Source of the DNA: Lachnospiraceae bacterium
Lineage (GTDB): Bacteria; Bacillota; Clostridia; Lachnospirales; Lachnospiraceae
Direction: 5' to 3'
Assembly (NCBI GenBank): GCA_017416465.1
Contig: JAFQCK010000089.1
Span: 1 to 64,000, forward strand
DNA: 64,000 nt
Below the pieces are notes generated by a model, which had not been told where the DNA came from, did not search any database, and saw only the letters and a list, made by a program, of their open reading frames with translations. Made by a program: the position numbers and the translations under genes. This document shows positions 37,366 to 47,874 of the stretch, one piece after another. The first letter of the stretch is position 1. Every line of letters starts with the position of its first letter.

Positions 37366-38138
37366 TTGAATTAACATTTAATCAGAATACAATTGAATAT
37401 TTATTGTTAATTCTTGTAAGAATAACTGCATTTATGACTACATCACCTATTTTTGGAGATAGAGCAATACCGGCAAAGGTTAAAATTTCTATTTCTATAT
37501 GGGTTACTATTCTTATGTATTATATAATGCCGGAAGTGGCAGTTGAATATGCTACGATTATAGATTTTAGTATATTGGTGGTTAAGGAAGCAATTACGGG
37601 GTTGCTTATAGGCTTTGCAGCTTATATCTGCAATACGATTATTCATTTTTCAGGAAAAATCATAGATATGGAGATAGGACTTTCTATGGCGCAGGTTTTT
37701 GACCCGAGCACCAATACCTCAACAGGTTTAACAGGAAGTTTATATTCATATCTTTTAATGTTATTAATGATAGTTTCAAATATGCATATATTTTTAATAA
37801 ATGCAATAGTTGATTCTTATAAATTAATACCTATAGGAGGAGTTTCTATGGGTAGTACCATGTATGATACTGTTTTAGGATTTATGACAAATTTTATTGT
37901 AATAGGTTTTAGGATAGTTTTACCGGTTTTTGCAGCGATTTTATTGTTAAACTGTATTCTTGGTATTATGGCGAGAGTTGCACCGCAGATGAATATGTTT
38001 GCGGTTGGTATACAATTAAAGGTTATGGTAGGCTTGTTTGTAATATTTGTAACAATAAGCATACTTCCAACATTAGCCAATTTCATTTTTGAGTTAATGC
38101 AGGATATGGTTAAAGAAATTATACAGGGAATGATTTAG
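37362..38138 (+). CDS. fliR: Flagellar export gate protein FliR
   Basis: A 258-residue multi-helix membrane protein. The family segments TSPIFGDRAIPAKVKISIS and GLSMAQVFDP are present. Completes the FliPQR gate. Start overlaps the fliQ stop and its own stop overlaps the GTG of flhB by one base, indicating tight coupling. Confidence 0.96.
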   Translation: MIELTFNQNTIEYLLLILVRITAFMTTSPIFGDRAIPAKVKISISIWVTILMYYIMPEVAVEYATIIDFSILVVKEAITGLLIGFAAYICNTIIHFSGKIIDMEIGLSMAQVFDPSTNTSTGLTGSLYSYLLMLLMIVSNMHIFLINAIVDSYKLIPIGGVSMGSTMYDTVLGFMTNFIVIGFRIVLPVFAAILLLNCILGIMARVAPQMNMFAVGIQLKVMVGLFVIFVTISILPTLANFIFELMQDMVKEIIQGMI

Positions 38139-39301
38139 TGGAAAAAAAACAAGTGTTTTTAGGAAAAGAGCTATTCTTTAAATATAATCTTCAGTTTTTT
38201 GCTAAGGATGGACCGGGAGGAGAAAAAACTGAGCCGGCTACGCAAAAAAAATTAGATGATGCAAGAAAAGAAGGTAATGTTGCTAAAAGTAAAGATTTAG
38301 TTACAGCGGTAGTATTGGTAGTAGTATTTGTGCTTTTACAATTTACTATTGGAAATATTGGTGAGGGATTTATGGAAACATATGTAAATGTTTATTCTAA
38401 AATACCTACATATGCCATTCAGTTAGCTGATGAAATAACATATACTGCGGTTGGTAATCTTTTTGCAGATGCGTTTAAAACAGCTATAATAGCTTTTATT
38501 CCATTATTAGGAGCAGTATTTGTTATATCATTTATTGGAGATTTAGTACAAGTAAAGTGGCAGATTACAGGAAAACCGTTAGCTCCCAAATTTAGTAAGA
38601 TTAATCCCATAAGTGGTTTTAAGAAGATATTTTCATTACAATCAGTTGTTAATTTATTAAAGTCACTCGCACTTGTTGGAATTATTTTTTTTGTGGTATA
38701 TCAAACCATTTCAGATAAAACAGGTATATTGTTTAATCTGTATGAAGTAAGCCTTATGGAAGCACTTGGAGTAATAGGTGAAATGGTTATATCTTTGGGG
38801 CTAAAGATAAGTATAATTTATTTGATAGTTGGTTTAGGTGATTTTGCTTATCAGAAAATAAAGTTTAAAAATGATATGAAGATGACCAAACAGGAAATTA
38901 AAGATGAAATGAAGAATTCTGAAGGTGATCCTCAGATAAAAGGTAAGATTAGACAGAAAATGAGACAGGCATCAATGCGAAGAATGATGCAGGAATTGCC
39001 TACAGCAGACGTAGTAATTACTAACCCTACACATTATGCGGTTGCTCTTAAATATGAATCAGAAAAATCAAGAGCACCAATAGTAATTGCTAAAGGTGAA
39101 GATTATTTGGCTATGAAGATTAAAGAAAAAGCTAAAGAATGTTCAATTGAAATTGTGGAAAATAAACCACTTGCAAGAGCATTATATGCAAACGTTGATA
39201 TTGGACAGGAAATCCCTGAAGAATTATATCAGGCAGTAGCAGAAGTTCTTGCATATGTATACGGTCTTAAAAATAAAACAATACAAAGACCTAATTATTG
39301 A
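38138..39301 (+). CDS. flhB: Flagellar export switch protein FlhB
   Basis: GTG start overlapping the fliR stop. It has four membrane helices and a cytoplasmic domain with the autocleavage motif Asn-Pro-Thr-His (VVITNPTHYAVALKYE). The N-terminal PGGEKTEPATQKKLDDARKE is typical. 387 residues. FlhB changes substrate specificity from hook to filament after cleavage, together with FliK. Confidence 0.97.
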   Translation: MEKKQVFLGKELFFKYNLQFFAKDGPGGEKTEPATQKKLDDARKEGNVAKSKDLVTAVVLVVVFVLLQFTIGNIGEGFMETYVNVYSKIPTYAIQLADEITYTAVGNLFADAFKTAIIAFIPLLGAVFVISFIGDLVQVKWQITGKPLAPKFSKINPISGFKKIFSLQSVVNLLKSLALVGIIFFVVYQTISDKTGILFNLYEVSLMEALGVIGEMVISLGLKISIIYLIVGLGDFAYQKIKFKNDMKMTKQEIKDEMKNSEGDPQIKGKIRQKMRQASMRRMMQELPTADVVITNPTHYAVALKYESEKSRAPIVIAKGEDYLAMKIKEKAKECSIEIVENKPLARALYANVDIGQEIPEELYQAVAEVLAYVYGLKNKTIQRPNY

Positions 39302-39343
39302 ATAGAAAATAATTTACTTTATATATAGAAAGGAGAGCATGAA

Positions 39344-41377
39344 ATGAAAAAGACAGATATTGGTGTGGCATTATATCTATTAGCTGCAATTGTATTTATG
39401 ATTATTTCAGTACCGGCTGGAATGTTAGATGTTTTGCTTGCATTAAACTTTTTTGTTTCTATGGTAATATTATTTAATGCTTTCTTTTCAAAAGAGCCAT
39501 TGGATATGTCAGCATTTCCAACTATTCTTTTAATTACAACTATTTTTAGAATTTCATTAAATATTTCTTCAACTAAATTGATTTTAAAAACAGGTAATCC
39601 GGGACAGGTTGTAAGAACTTTTGGTGAATTCGTTGGTAAAGGTGATCCGATTATTGGTATTATTATCTTTATTATTTTGATTATTGTTCAGTTTATGGTT
39701 ATCAATAAAGGTTCTGAACGTGTTGCTGAGGTAACAGCAAGATTTACGCTTGATGCTATGCCGGGTAAGCAGATGGCTATTGATGCTGATTTAAATACCG
39801 GTGCGATTAATGATGCACAGGCTAAAGAACGAAGAGAAAAGATTGCTAAGGAATCGGCATTCTTCGGTTCTATGGATGGTGCGGTTAAGTATGTTAAAGG
39901 AGATGCAACTGCAGGTCTTATTATTACTTGTGTAAATATTATTGGCGGTTTAATTATGGGTGTTACAAGAATGGAAATGCCTATTGGAGAAGCATTTAAT
40001 TATTATACAATTATAACTATTGGTGATGGTCTGGTAAGTTCGATTCCTTCGCTTATGATATCACTGGCAACAGGTATACTTGTTACTAAGAACGCAGATG
40101 ATGATGACTTGGGCTCATCAATTTTCAAACAGTTATTTACAATTAATAAAGTGTTGTATTATGTTGGTGGTGCATTGATTTTCCTCGGTATTTTCACTCC
40201 GCTTCCAATATATATCTTTGTTCCATTTGGATTGGTTGCAATATTTATAGGAAGAAAAAAGAGCAAAGAAGCAGATGTTTCTCTTATTGAAAGCGAAGTA
40301 GATATGGCAGAAGCGGAAGCCGAAGAAATAAGACGACCTGAAAATGTTACATCACTTCTTTCGGTTGACCCTATCGAATTGGAATTTGGTTATGGAATTA
40401 TTCCTCTTGCAGATGTTAATCAAGGAGGAGATTTAATTGACAGAGTAGTAATGATTAGAAGGCAGATTGCTCTTGAATTAGGTGCTGTTGTACCGATTAT
40501 TCGTTTGAGAGATAATATTCAGCTTAATCCGAACCAGTATATTATTAAGATAAAAGGTATACAGGTAAGTGAAGGTGAGATTTTATTTGACCACTATATG
40601 GCGATGAATCCGGGGTATGTTGAGGAAGAGATTAGCGGTATTCCAACATTTGAGCCTTCGTTCCATTTACCTGCTTTGTGGATTACTGAAAGTCAGAGAG
40701 AAAGAGCGGAAACTATGGGATATACTGTAGTAGATCCACCTTCTATTATAGCAACACACTTGACAGAGGTCGTAAGAAATCATATTTCTGAACTTCTTAC
40801 AAGACAGGATGTATCAAATCTTATTGATAATATCAAAGATGCTAATAGTGCACTTATTGATGAGCTTATTCCAAAGCTTCTTAATATTGGTGAAATTCAG
40901 AAAGTATTACAAAACCTTTTGAAAGAAAGTATTTCAATCAGAGATTTACTTACAATACTTGAAACACTTGCAGACCATGCAACTATTACAAGAGATACAG
41001 ATGTATTGACTGAGTATGTGCGACAAAGTTTGAAACGAGCAATTTCAAGTAAATTCTTTAGTCAGACTGAATCTACTACAATAATTACACTTGACCCTAC
41101 GATAGAACAGCAGATAATGAATTCAGTAAAACAGTCTGAACAGGGTGCATATATTACTTTGGAGCCTGAGGTTACAAAGCAGATAATAAAATCAACCGAA
41201 GAAATGATTGATAAATTGGAAAAAATGGGAAAACCTGCAATAATCATAACTTCGCCTATTGTCAGAATGTATTATAAACGTCTGACACAGGATTATTTCA
41301 AAGATTTGATTGTTATTTCCTATAATGAAATTGAATCAAATGTTGAATTACAGTCAGTTGGGATGGTGAGCACATAA
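39344..41377 (+). CDS. flhA: Flagellar export gate protein FlhA
   Basis: A 677-residue protein with multiple N-terminal membrane helices, the FHIPEP-family loop (GSERVAEVTARFTLDAMPGK and DADLNTGAIND) and a large cytoplasmic domain that docks chaperone-substrate complexes. SD AAAGGAGAG precedes the ATG. The stop overlaps the flhF start by one base (TAATG). Confidence 0.97.
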   Translation: MKKTDIGVALYLLAAIVFMIISVPAGMLDVLLALNFFVSMVILFNAFFSKEPLDMSAFPTILLITTIFRISLNISSTKLILKTGNPGQVVRTFGEFVGKGDPIIGIIIFIILIIVQFMVINKGSERVAEVTARFTLDAMPGKQMAIDADLNTGAINDAQAKERREKIAKESAFFGSMDGAVKYVKGDATAGLIITCVNIIGGLIMGVTRMEMPIGEAFNYYTIITIGDGLVSSIPSLMISLATGILVTKNADDDDLGSSIFKQLFTINKVLYYVGGALIFLGIFTPLPIYIFVPFGLVAIFIGRKKSKEADVSLIESEVDMAEAEAEEIRRPENVTSLLSVDPIELEFGYGIIPLADVNQGGDLIDRVVMIRRQIALELGAVVPIIRLRDNIQLNPNQYIIKIKGIQVSEGEILFDHYMAMNPGYVEEEISGIPTFEPSFHLPALWITESQRERAETMGYTVVDPPSIIATHLTEVVRNHISELLTRQDVSNLIDNIKDANSALIDELIPKLLNIGEIQKVLQNLLKESISIRDLLTILETLADHATITRDTDVLTEYVRQSLKRAISSKFFSQTESTTIITLDPTIEQQIMNSVKQSEQGAYITLEPEVTKQIIKSTEEMIDKLEKMGKPAIIITSPIVRMYYKRLTQDYFKDLIVISYNEIESNVELQSVGMVST

Positions 41378-42522
41378 TGATAATCAAAAAATTTACAGCA
41401 GAAACTGAGCAGGAAGCTGTGATGCAAGCAAAGGAAGAGATGGGCAGTAATGCCATAGTTCTTAATATAAAAACAATAAAACAAAGAGGAATAAGAAAGT
41501 TTTTTAAAAAAGATATTGTTGAAGTAACAGCAGCACTGGAAGAAAAAACTACAGCATCTATTCCGATTGAAAAAATCAGCTTAGCATTAGGAAAAGAAGA
41601 TTTAGAGCAACGAGTTGCAATAGAGGAAAAATTAGATAATCTTCAAACAATGCTTGAACAAAGAATAAGTGATAATACAAAAAAATCATTAGCTTCGGAT
41701 GTAAAAGTTGAGAAAAATGTAAATCATACATTTATGCAATTAATATATAATCAGCTTATTGAAAATGAAGTTGATGAAAAATATGTAAATCAGATAATTT
41801 CTGAGATAGAATCTTCATTAAGGAAAGAGAATACTTTAGACACTATTTTGGCATCTGTTTATCAGAAGATAGTTTTAAAATTAGGACTTCCTGATCCGAT
41901 TATTTTACAGGAAAAGAATCCACAGATAGTGTTTTTTATAGGACCTACGGGAGTTGGTAAAACAACTACCATAGCTAAAATTGCATCTGATTTTAAGATT
42001 AATAAGAATGCAAAAGTTGCACTTATTACATCTGATACTTATAGAATTGCGGCTGTAGAACAGTTAAGAACATATGCGAATATTTTAAACGTTTCTTTAT
42101 CAGTAGTATATACTGTTGAAGAATTAAATAATGAGATTGCAAGTTATAAGGATTATGATTTGATTTTAGTTGATACAGCCGGAAGATCACATAAGAATAA
42201 AGAACAATATCAGGAAATTGAACATTTTGTAAATGACTGCATAATTCCTGAAGAATTTACTAAGAAGATGTATCTTGTGCTTAGTGCAACATCTAAATAT
42301 AGAGATTTGAAAAATATCGTTGATGTTTATGATCAGGTTGGAAAATATAGTCTTATATTTACAAAGACTGATGAAACAACAGCACTAGGAAATGTATTTA
42401 ACATAAGATTAAAGACAAATGCAGATTTATCATATATAACAGGTGGTCAGACAGTACCTGATGATATAAGTATTATTGACCCACAGATGCTTGCTAAAAG
42501 TTTATTAGGAGGTGGGGAATAA
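41377..42522 (+). CDS. flhF: SRP-family GTPase FlhF
   Basis: A 381-residue protein with a variable basic N-terminal B domain and an SRP-type NG GTPase domain: G1 FIGPTGVGKTTTIAKIA, G3 DTAGRSHKN, G4 TKTDE. FlhF helps set flagellar position and number together with FlhG. Overlaps both neighbours by one base (TAATG at each junction). Confidence 0.96.
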   Translation: MIIKKFTAETEQEAVMQAKEEMGSNAIVLNIKTIKQRGIRKFFKKDIVEVTAALEEKTTASIPIEKISLALGKEDLEQRVAIEEKLDNLQTMLEQRISDNTKKSLASDVKVEKNVNHTFMQLIYNQLIENEVDEKYVNQIISEIESSLRKENTLDTILASVYQKIVLKLGLPDPIILQEKNPQIVFFIGPTGVGKTTTIAKIASDFKINKNAKVALITSDTYRIAAVEQLRTYANILNVSLSVVYTVEELNNEIASYKDYDLILVDTAGRSHKNKEQYQEIEHFVNDCIIPEEFTKKMYLVLSATSKYRDLKNIVDVYDQVGKYSLIFTKTDETTALGNVFNIRLKTNADLSYITGGQTVPDDISIIDPQMLAKSLLGGGE

Positions 42523-43421
42523 TGGATCAGGCACAAAAGCTAAGAGAGATGATGGAAAATACAAAAGAAAATTCAGTAACTGACAATAATTCCGGTAATT
42601 GTAAAATTATCACAGTTACGAGTGGTAAGGGTGGAGTTGGAAAAACCAGTCTTTCTGTCAACCTTGCAATTCAGTTTAGACAACAGGGAAAGAGTGTTTT
42701 GATATTTGATGCGGATTTTGGACTTGCTAATATAGAAGTTATGCTTGGAGCAGTTCCTGAGTATAATTTAACTGACTTGGTTTATAGAGGCAAGGAACTA
42801 AAAGATATTATTATGAAAGGTCCTATGGATATTGGATTTATATCGGGTGGTTCAGGAGTTACCGGATTTGATGATATATCTAAAGATCAGATAGTGTATC
42901 TTGTTAATAAATTAAAAGAACTTGAAAGTATGGTTGATATTATAATAATAGATACCGGAGCAGGAATTTCAAGTGCAGTCATGGATTTTGTTGTGGCAAG
43001 TGATGAAGTGTTGTTAGTTACTACACCTGAGCCTACTTCTATAACAGATTCTTACTCTTTATTGAAAGTGTTAAGTAAGAATGAAAATTTTGATAAAGAT
43101 AATACAAGAATCAGAATAATAACTAACAGAGTAAGTAATTCGGATGAAGGTATTAATTTATATAATAAGTTAAATGTAGTTGTTGGTAAATTTTTGAATA
43201 TTAATGTTGGATTTCTAGGTTCAATTGAAGCTGATGTTAATATGTCTAAGTCAGTAATTCAGCAAAAACCTGTCAGTATTGCTTATCCAAACTCAAAAGG
43301 TGCTAAATGCATTAAAGAACTTGCTAAAAAGATTTTGGAAATTAAAGAAAATGAAGAGAATAAGCCTAAAGGTTTATCAATGTTCTTTATGAGAAAATTC
43401 AAAATGAATAAAGGGGGCTGA
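42522..43421 (+). CDS. flhG: MinD-like ATPase FlhG (YlxH)
   Basis: A 299-residue ParA/MinD-family ATPase with the deviant Walker A KGGVGKTSLSVNLA, Walker B FDADFGLANIEVMLG and the switch IIIDTGAGIS. FlhG regulates FlhF and flagellar number. It starts at the flhF stop and ends with a basic/hydrophobic tail (FFMRKFKMNKGG) that may be a membrane-targeting helix as in MinD. Confidence 0.96.
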   Translation: MDQAQKLREMMENTKENSVTDNNSGNCKIITVTSGKGGVGKTSLSVNLAIQFRQQGKSVLIFDADFGLANIEVMLGAVPEYNLTDLVYRGKELKDIIMKGPMDIGFISGGSGVTGFDDISKDQIVYLVNKLKELESMVDIIIIDTGAGISSAVMDFVVASDEVLLVTTPEPTSITDSYSLLKVLSKNENFDKDNTRIRIITNRVSNSDEGINLYNKLNVVVGKFLNINVGFLGSIEADVNMSKSVIQQKPVSIAYPNSKGAKCIKELAKKILEIKENEENKPKGLSMFFMRKFKMNKGG

Positions 43422-43425
43422 GATT

Positions 43426-44163
43426 ATGATTTCAAGGATTATTTCACCCGGAGACAGATTAGAGATTACGAAAGTTGTTAGTGAAAAGAAGAGAAAACAG
43501 CTTGAGGAAGAAAATTCTGTTTTTGCAAAAACGCTGATTAGTCAGGTATATGATGTTATTGATGAAACACAATTAAAAATTGCTATGCCAATTGTAGAAG
43601 GAAGAGTGATTCCACTGCCGGTTAATGAAAGGTTTGATGTGTGTTTTTATACAAATGGCGGATTATATAAAAGTGGTTTTACTGTAATTGAAAGATATAA
43701 GGAAAATGGATTATATGTACTTGTAATAGACCTTATATATGAGTTGAAAAAATTTCAAAGAAGGCAGTATTACAGATTTGAATGTGTGTTGGAGGTTGAT
43801 TTTGTAAAAGTAGATGAAGAATTTTTAAAGAATGAAGTTGACGACTACATATTAGATGAAAAATTTGATGAAACACCTAAGCAACGTGGTATAATAATGG
43901 ATATTAGTGGTGGGGGTATTAGGTTTGTTTCAGATGAAAAATTAGAAAAAAATTCTGTAGTTTTACTTAAACTTGATTTAGTATTTAATGATAATCAAAG
44001 GCTAAAAATAATTATGGGAAAAGTCTTGTCCTCAAATAAAACAAAGAACAATACAGGGATGTATGAACAAAGAATAGAATATTGTGATATTAAGGGGGCA
44101 ATTAGAGAAAAGATTATTAAGTATATTTTTGAACAGGAAAGAAAAATGCGCCACAGAGAATAG
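43426..44163 (+). CDS. YcgR-like PilZ-domain c-di-GMP receptor
   Basis: A 245-residue protein. The N-terminal half resembles YcgR-N/PilZN. The C-terminal PilZ domain has the RxxxR-type motif (FQRRQYYRFEC) and DISGGGIRF (D/NxSxxG), the residues that bind c-di-GMP. It probably slows the motor or blocks stator function in response to c-di-GMP. Found between flhG and cheB, preceded by AAGGGGG. Confidence 0.88.
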   Translation: MISRIISPGDRLEITKVVSEKKRKQLEEENSVFAKTLISQVYDVIDETQLKIAMPIVEGRVIPLPVNERFDVCFYTNGGLYKSGFTVIERYKENGLYVLVIDLIYELKKFQRRQYYRFECVLEVDFVKVDEEFLKNEVDDYILDEKFDETPKQRGIIMDISGGGIRFVSDEKLEKNSVVLLKLDLVFNDNQRLKIIMGKVLSSNKTKNNTGMYEQRIEYCDIKGAIREKIIKYIFEQERKMRHRE

Positions 44164-44211
44164 TTATTAATAATGTTCCTCGAAGTTGACGTTTTGGAAA
44201 TGGAGGAAAAA

Positions 44212-45330
44212 ATGGGTGATAAATTTAAAATTTTAATTATAGATGACTCTGCACTTATGAGAAGTGTAGAATCTGATATAATAGGAAAAGATAATCGCTT
44301 TGAAGTGGTTGACACAGCGCCGGATGGTGTAACCGGACTTGATTTACTTATAAGAAACAACGGACAATATGATTTGGTTTTATTAGATGTTAATATGCCT
44401 AAGATGAATGGTCTTGAGGTTCTTACAAGAATACAAAAGTATAAACTTCGATGTAAAGTAATTATGGTTAGTACTCTTGTTAAAGAGGGTGCACATGAAA
44501 CAATTCTTGCTCTTGAAAGAGGAGCTGTTGATTTTGTTTTAAAACCTTCAGCAGCTAAAGGAGAGAGCAGAGATGAGTTTGAAAAGAAGTTGTTGGTCGC
44601 TATTGCAGCGGCTCTTGGTTGCGATGATGGTGTAAATGAAAATTACAAAAAGGTTGATTCATTAAAAAAACAAATTTTAGCTATCAATGATTCCAATAGG
44701 AACGGTCTTTCAAGAAACAGAAGTAGCAATAACAGAGATAATGTAATTGTTGCAATTGCCTGTTCTACAGGAGGACCAAAGACACTTAAGGAAATTATTC
44801 CGAAACTGCCTAAGGATATTGATGTACCTATAGTTTTAGTACAACATATGCCTATGGGATTTACAAAATCTTTAGCAGACCGATTAGATGAATTAAGTGA
44901 AATTGATGTTACAGAAGCTGTAGATGGAGAAAAGCTTGAAAAAGGACATGTATACATAGCTCCTGGTGGAAAACAACTTAGGATAGCAAAAGGAATTGGT
45001 TCGTCACATGTAATTAAACTTACAGATGAAGAACCGAGAGATGGCCTTAGACCTTGTGCTAATATTATGTATGAATCACTCGCAGATATGGGATATGAAA
45101 AAATATTATGCGTAGTACTTACAGGAATGGGTGCAGATGGAAGAGCCGGAATTGAAAAATTGTCTAAAACAAAAGAAACTTATACGATTGCGCAAGATGC
45201 AGACACATGTGTAGTGTATGGAATGCCTAGAGCAATTGTAAGTAGCGGACTGGCAGATGAAGTGTTACCACTTGATGCTATAGCCGGTTCAATAATAAAA
45301 AACGTGGGGGTGCTAAGCGATGGACGTTAG
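44212..45330 (+). CDS. cheB: Chemotaxis methylesterase CheB
   Basis: The ATG at 44212 follows GGAGG. Upstream in-frame ATGs (44173, 44200) are before or within the SD. N-terminal receiver with phosphoacceptor Asp59 (LVLLDVNMPKMNG), C-terminal methylesterase with Ser, His and Asp of the triad (ACSTGGPKTL, VQHMPMGFT, GMGADGRAG). 372 residues. Removes methyl groups from receptors during adaptation. No cheR is in the window. It overlaps cheA by 11 bases. Confidence 0.96.
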   Translation: MGDKFKILIIDDSALMRSVESDIIGKDNRFEVVDTAPDGVTGLDLLIRNNGQYDLVLLDVNMPKMNGLEVLTRIQKYKLRCKVIMVSTLVKEGAHETILALERGAVDFVLKPSAAKGESRDEFEKKLLVAIAAALGCDDGVNENYKKVDSLKKQILAINDSNRNGLSRNRSSNNRDNVIVAIACSTGGPKTLKEIIPKLPKDIDVPIVLVQHMPMGFTKSLADRLDELSEIDVTEAVDGEKLEKGHVYIAPGGKQLRIAKGIGSSHVIKLTDEEPRDGLRPCANIMYESLADMGYEKILCVVLTGMGADGRAGIEKLSKTKETYTIAQDADTCVVYGMPRAIVSSGLADEVLPLDAIAGSIIKNVGVLSDGR

Positions 45331-47377
45331 CCAGTATTTAGAGATTTTTATTGATGAAACAAAAGAACATTTACAAAATTTAAATGAGCAGTTGCTTGTT
45401 ATTGAAAAGGAGCCTGAGAATACAGATACTATTAACGAGATATTCAGAGCGGCTCACTCTCTTAAGGGTATGGCAGGAACTATGGGCTTTAAGAGAATGC
45501 AGAAATTAACACATCAGATGGAAGATGTATTTTCTGAAATCAGAAATGGTAAGATGACTGTAACTCCTAATCTTGTGGATGTATTATTCCAATGTTTGGA
45601 TGCGTTGGAAACGTATCTTGATTTGATTATGGAATCAGGAGATGAAGGAGATAATGATAATGAGCCTATATTAAATCAGTTAGAGGCCATTATGTCAGGT
45701 AAGGCAGTAGTAAAAGAAGAAGTATCAGAGCCTGCTAAGAAAGCAGAAGTTGCATCATCAGGTGATTCTAAGAAAGAAAAATATAAAGACTTTGTATTTG
45801 CAGATTTTGAAAAGCATGCTATGGAAGAAGCATTTTCAAAGAATTTGAATGTGTATGCTATAACAGTTTTCGTTGATGAGAATTGTTTACTTAAAGCAGC
45901 AAGAGCTTTCCTTGTATTTAAGAATCTTGAAGATGCAGGTGAAATTATTAAATCTAATCCACCGGCACAGGATATAGAAGATGAAAAATTTGAATTTGAC
46001 TTTAGTATTTGTATTATCACAAAAGAGTCATTAGAAAAAGTTATTTCAATCATCAAAGATGTTTCTGAAATTAAAGATGCAATTGGTGAGAAACTTGATA
46101 AAGTTCCGGAAGATCCTAAAAAAGAAGTTGTTAAAGTAGAAGCTGAAGAGAAGAAAACAGAGGCACCTGCACAGGCAGCATCTAAAGGACAGACAGGAAA
46201 AGGTAATGGTAAGCCTATAGTTAACCGTTCAGTGCGTGTTGATATTGAGAAACTTGATGTACTTATGAATCTTGTTAGTGAGCTTATTATTGCTAAGAAT
46301 GGTCTTGTATCACAGAGTAATAGTGATACAGTTGGAGTTCGTTCGCAGGCGTTTTATGAACAGATAGAATATCTTGAAAGAGTAACAACTAATCTTCATG
46401 AATCAGTTATGAAGGTTCGAATGATGCCTATCGAAACTGTAACACAGAAATTCCCTAGAATGATTCGTGACCTTACTAAGAAACTTAATAAGAATATGGA
46501 ACTCATTATGACTGGTGAGGATACAGAATTAGATAGAACAGTTATTGATGAAATTGGTGATCCACTTATGCACTTACTTCGTAATTCAGCAGACCATGGT
46601 CTCGAATCACCGGAAGTGAGAGTTCAAAAAGGAAAACCAGAGATGGGAACAATCAGACTTGATGCATATCAGGATGGTAACAATGTTGTTATTGAAGTTG
46701 GTGATGATGGTAATGGTATTGATGTTGAGGCTGTAAGAAATAAAGCTATTGACAAAGGTACAGTTACAGCTGAACAGGCTGCACTTATGACTGATAAAGA
46801 AGTTATTGATTTATTATTTAGACCAAGTTTTTCAACAGCAAAGGTTGTTTCAGATGTTTCAGGAAGAGGTGTAGGTCTTGATGTTGTTAAATCTAAGATT
46901 GAATCTCTTGGTGGAGAAATTGAAGTTAAGACTAAGTTAGGTGAAGGAAGTACATTTATTATCAGACTTCCACTTACACTTGCAATTATTCAGGCTCTTA
47001 TGGTTGAACTTGGAGAAGAAAAATATGCAATATCACTTGGAAGTATTCAGACAATCGAAGATATTCCTGTTTCAGAAATTAAGTATGTACAGACTAAGGA
47101 AGTTGTAAACTTAAGAGGTACAGTTATTCCTCTTATCAGACTTGATTCTGTTTTAGATATTGAGTATACAAATAATGATGAAAGCCTTACAGTTGTAATT
47201 GTTAAGAAAGGTGATAAGCTTGCAGGTCTTGTGGTTGATAAATTAATTGGACAGCAGGAAATCGTTATTAAATCGTTAGGAAAATATTTAAGTAACAGTA
47301 GCAAGATAATTGGTGGCGCAACTATTTTAGGTGATGGTGAAGTCGCACTAATCCTTGACGTTAATACATTATTATAA
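45320..47377 (+). CDS. cheA: Chemotaxis histidine kinase CheA
   Basis: A 685-residue class II kinase. P1 has the phosphorylated His46 (FRAAHSLKGMAG), P2 the CheY/CheB-binding domain (about 155-260), P3 dimerisation, P4 the HATPase with N box HLLRNSADHGLE and G boxes (GDDGNGIDVEA, SGRGVGLDVV), and P5 a CheW-like domain. Starts within the end of cheB. Drives chemotaxis signalling with CheW. Confidence 0.97.
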   Translation: MDVSQYLEIFIDETKEHLQNLNEQLLVIEKEPENTDTINEIFRAAHSLKGMAGTMGFKRMQKLTHQMEDVFSEIRNGKMTVTPNLVDVLFQCLDALETYLDLIMESGDEGDNDNEPILNQLEAIMSGKAVVKEEVSEPAKKAEVASSGDSKKEKYKDFVFADFEKHAMEEAFSKNLNVYAITVFVDENCLLKAARAFLVFKNLEDAGEIIKSNPPAQDIEDEKFEFDFSICIITKESLEKVISIIKDVSEIKDAIGEKLDKVPEDPKKEVVKVEAEEKKTEAPAQAASKGQTGKGNGKPIVNRSVRVDIEKLDVLMNLVSELIIAKNGLVSQSNSDTVGVRSQAFYEQIEYLERVTTNLHESVMKVRMMPIETVTQKFPRMIRDLTKKLNKNMELIMTGEDTELDRTVIDEIGDPLMHLLRNSADHGLESPEVRVQKGKPEMGTIRLDAYQDGNNVVIEVGDDGNGIDVEAVRNKAIDKGTVTAEQAALMTDKEVIDLLFRPSFSTAKVVSDVSGRGVGLDVVKSKIESLGGEIEVKTKLGEGSTFIIRLPLTLAIIQALMVELGEEKYAISLGSIQTIEDIPVSEIKYVQTKEVVNLRGTVIPLIRLDSVLDIEYTNNDESLTVVIVKKGDKLAGLVVDKLIGQQEIVIKSLGKYLSNSSKIIGGATILGDGEVALILDVNTLL

Positions 47378-47391
47378 TGGAGGAGCAGGGT

Positions 47392-47859
47392 ATGGATACA
47401 AACATTATCGAAAAAGAAGAAATTAAACAGTATATAGTAGTAAATTTAGGTGCAGAGCAGTATGGTATTGATATCAGTTATGTTGACAATATCGTTAGAA
47501 TGCAGAAGATTACAAGAGTACCTAAATCATTAGATTATTTCAAAGGAGTAATTAATCTTAGAGGTGAAATTATTCCAATTATGAGCTTAAGAAAGAGATT
47601 TAATTTAGAAGAAGATTCTTATACAGATAAAACAAGAATTATTATTCTTAAGCCGGAACAGCAAGAGCCTATTGGAATTATTGTAGATTTAGTTAAAGAA
47701 GTTATTAATCTAAAAGAAGATGATGTTGATAAGATGGCTATTGATGTTAGAGATGAACAGTCAAAATATATTTTTGGTGTTGGAAAGAATAACAATAATA
47801 ATACACTTATCTCATTATTAAATATTAATAATGTAATTGAGGAATCACTTGTACAATAA
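47392..47859 (+). CDS. cheW: Chemotaxis coupling protein CheW
   Basis: A single CheW domain (YIVVNLGAEQYGIDISYVD, FKGVINLRGEIIPIMSLR). The ATG at 47392 follows GGAGGAG. An in-frame ATG at 47377 overlaps the cheA stop and contains the SD. 155 residues. Couples receptors to CheA. Confidence 0.96.
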   Translation: MDTNIIEKEEIKQYIVVNLGAEQYGIDISYVDNIVRMQKITRVPKSLDYFKGVINLRGEIIPIMSLRKRFNLEEDSYTDKTRIIILKPEQQEPIGIIVDLVKEVINLKEDDVDKMAIDVRDEQSKYIFGVGKNNNNNTLISLLNINNVIEESLVQ

Positions 47860-47874
47860 GGAAGAGTGGGGAAT

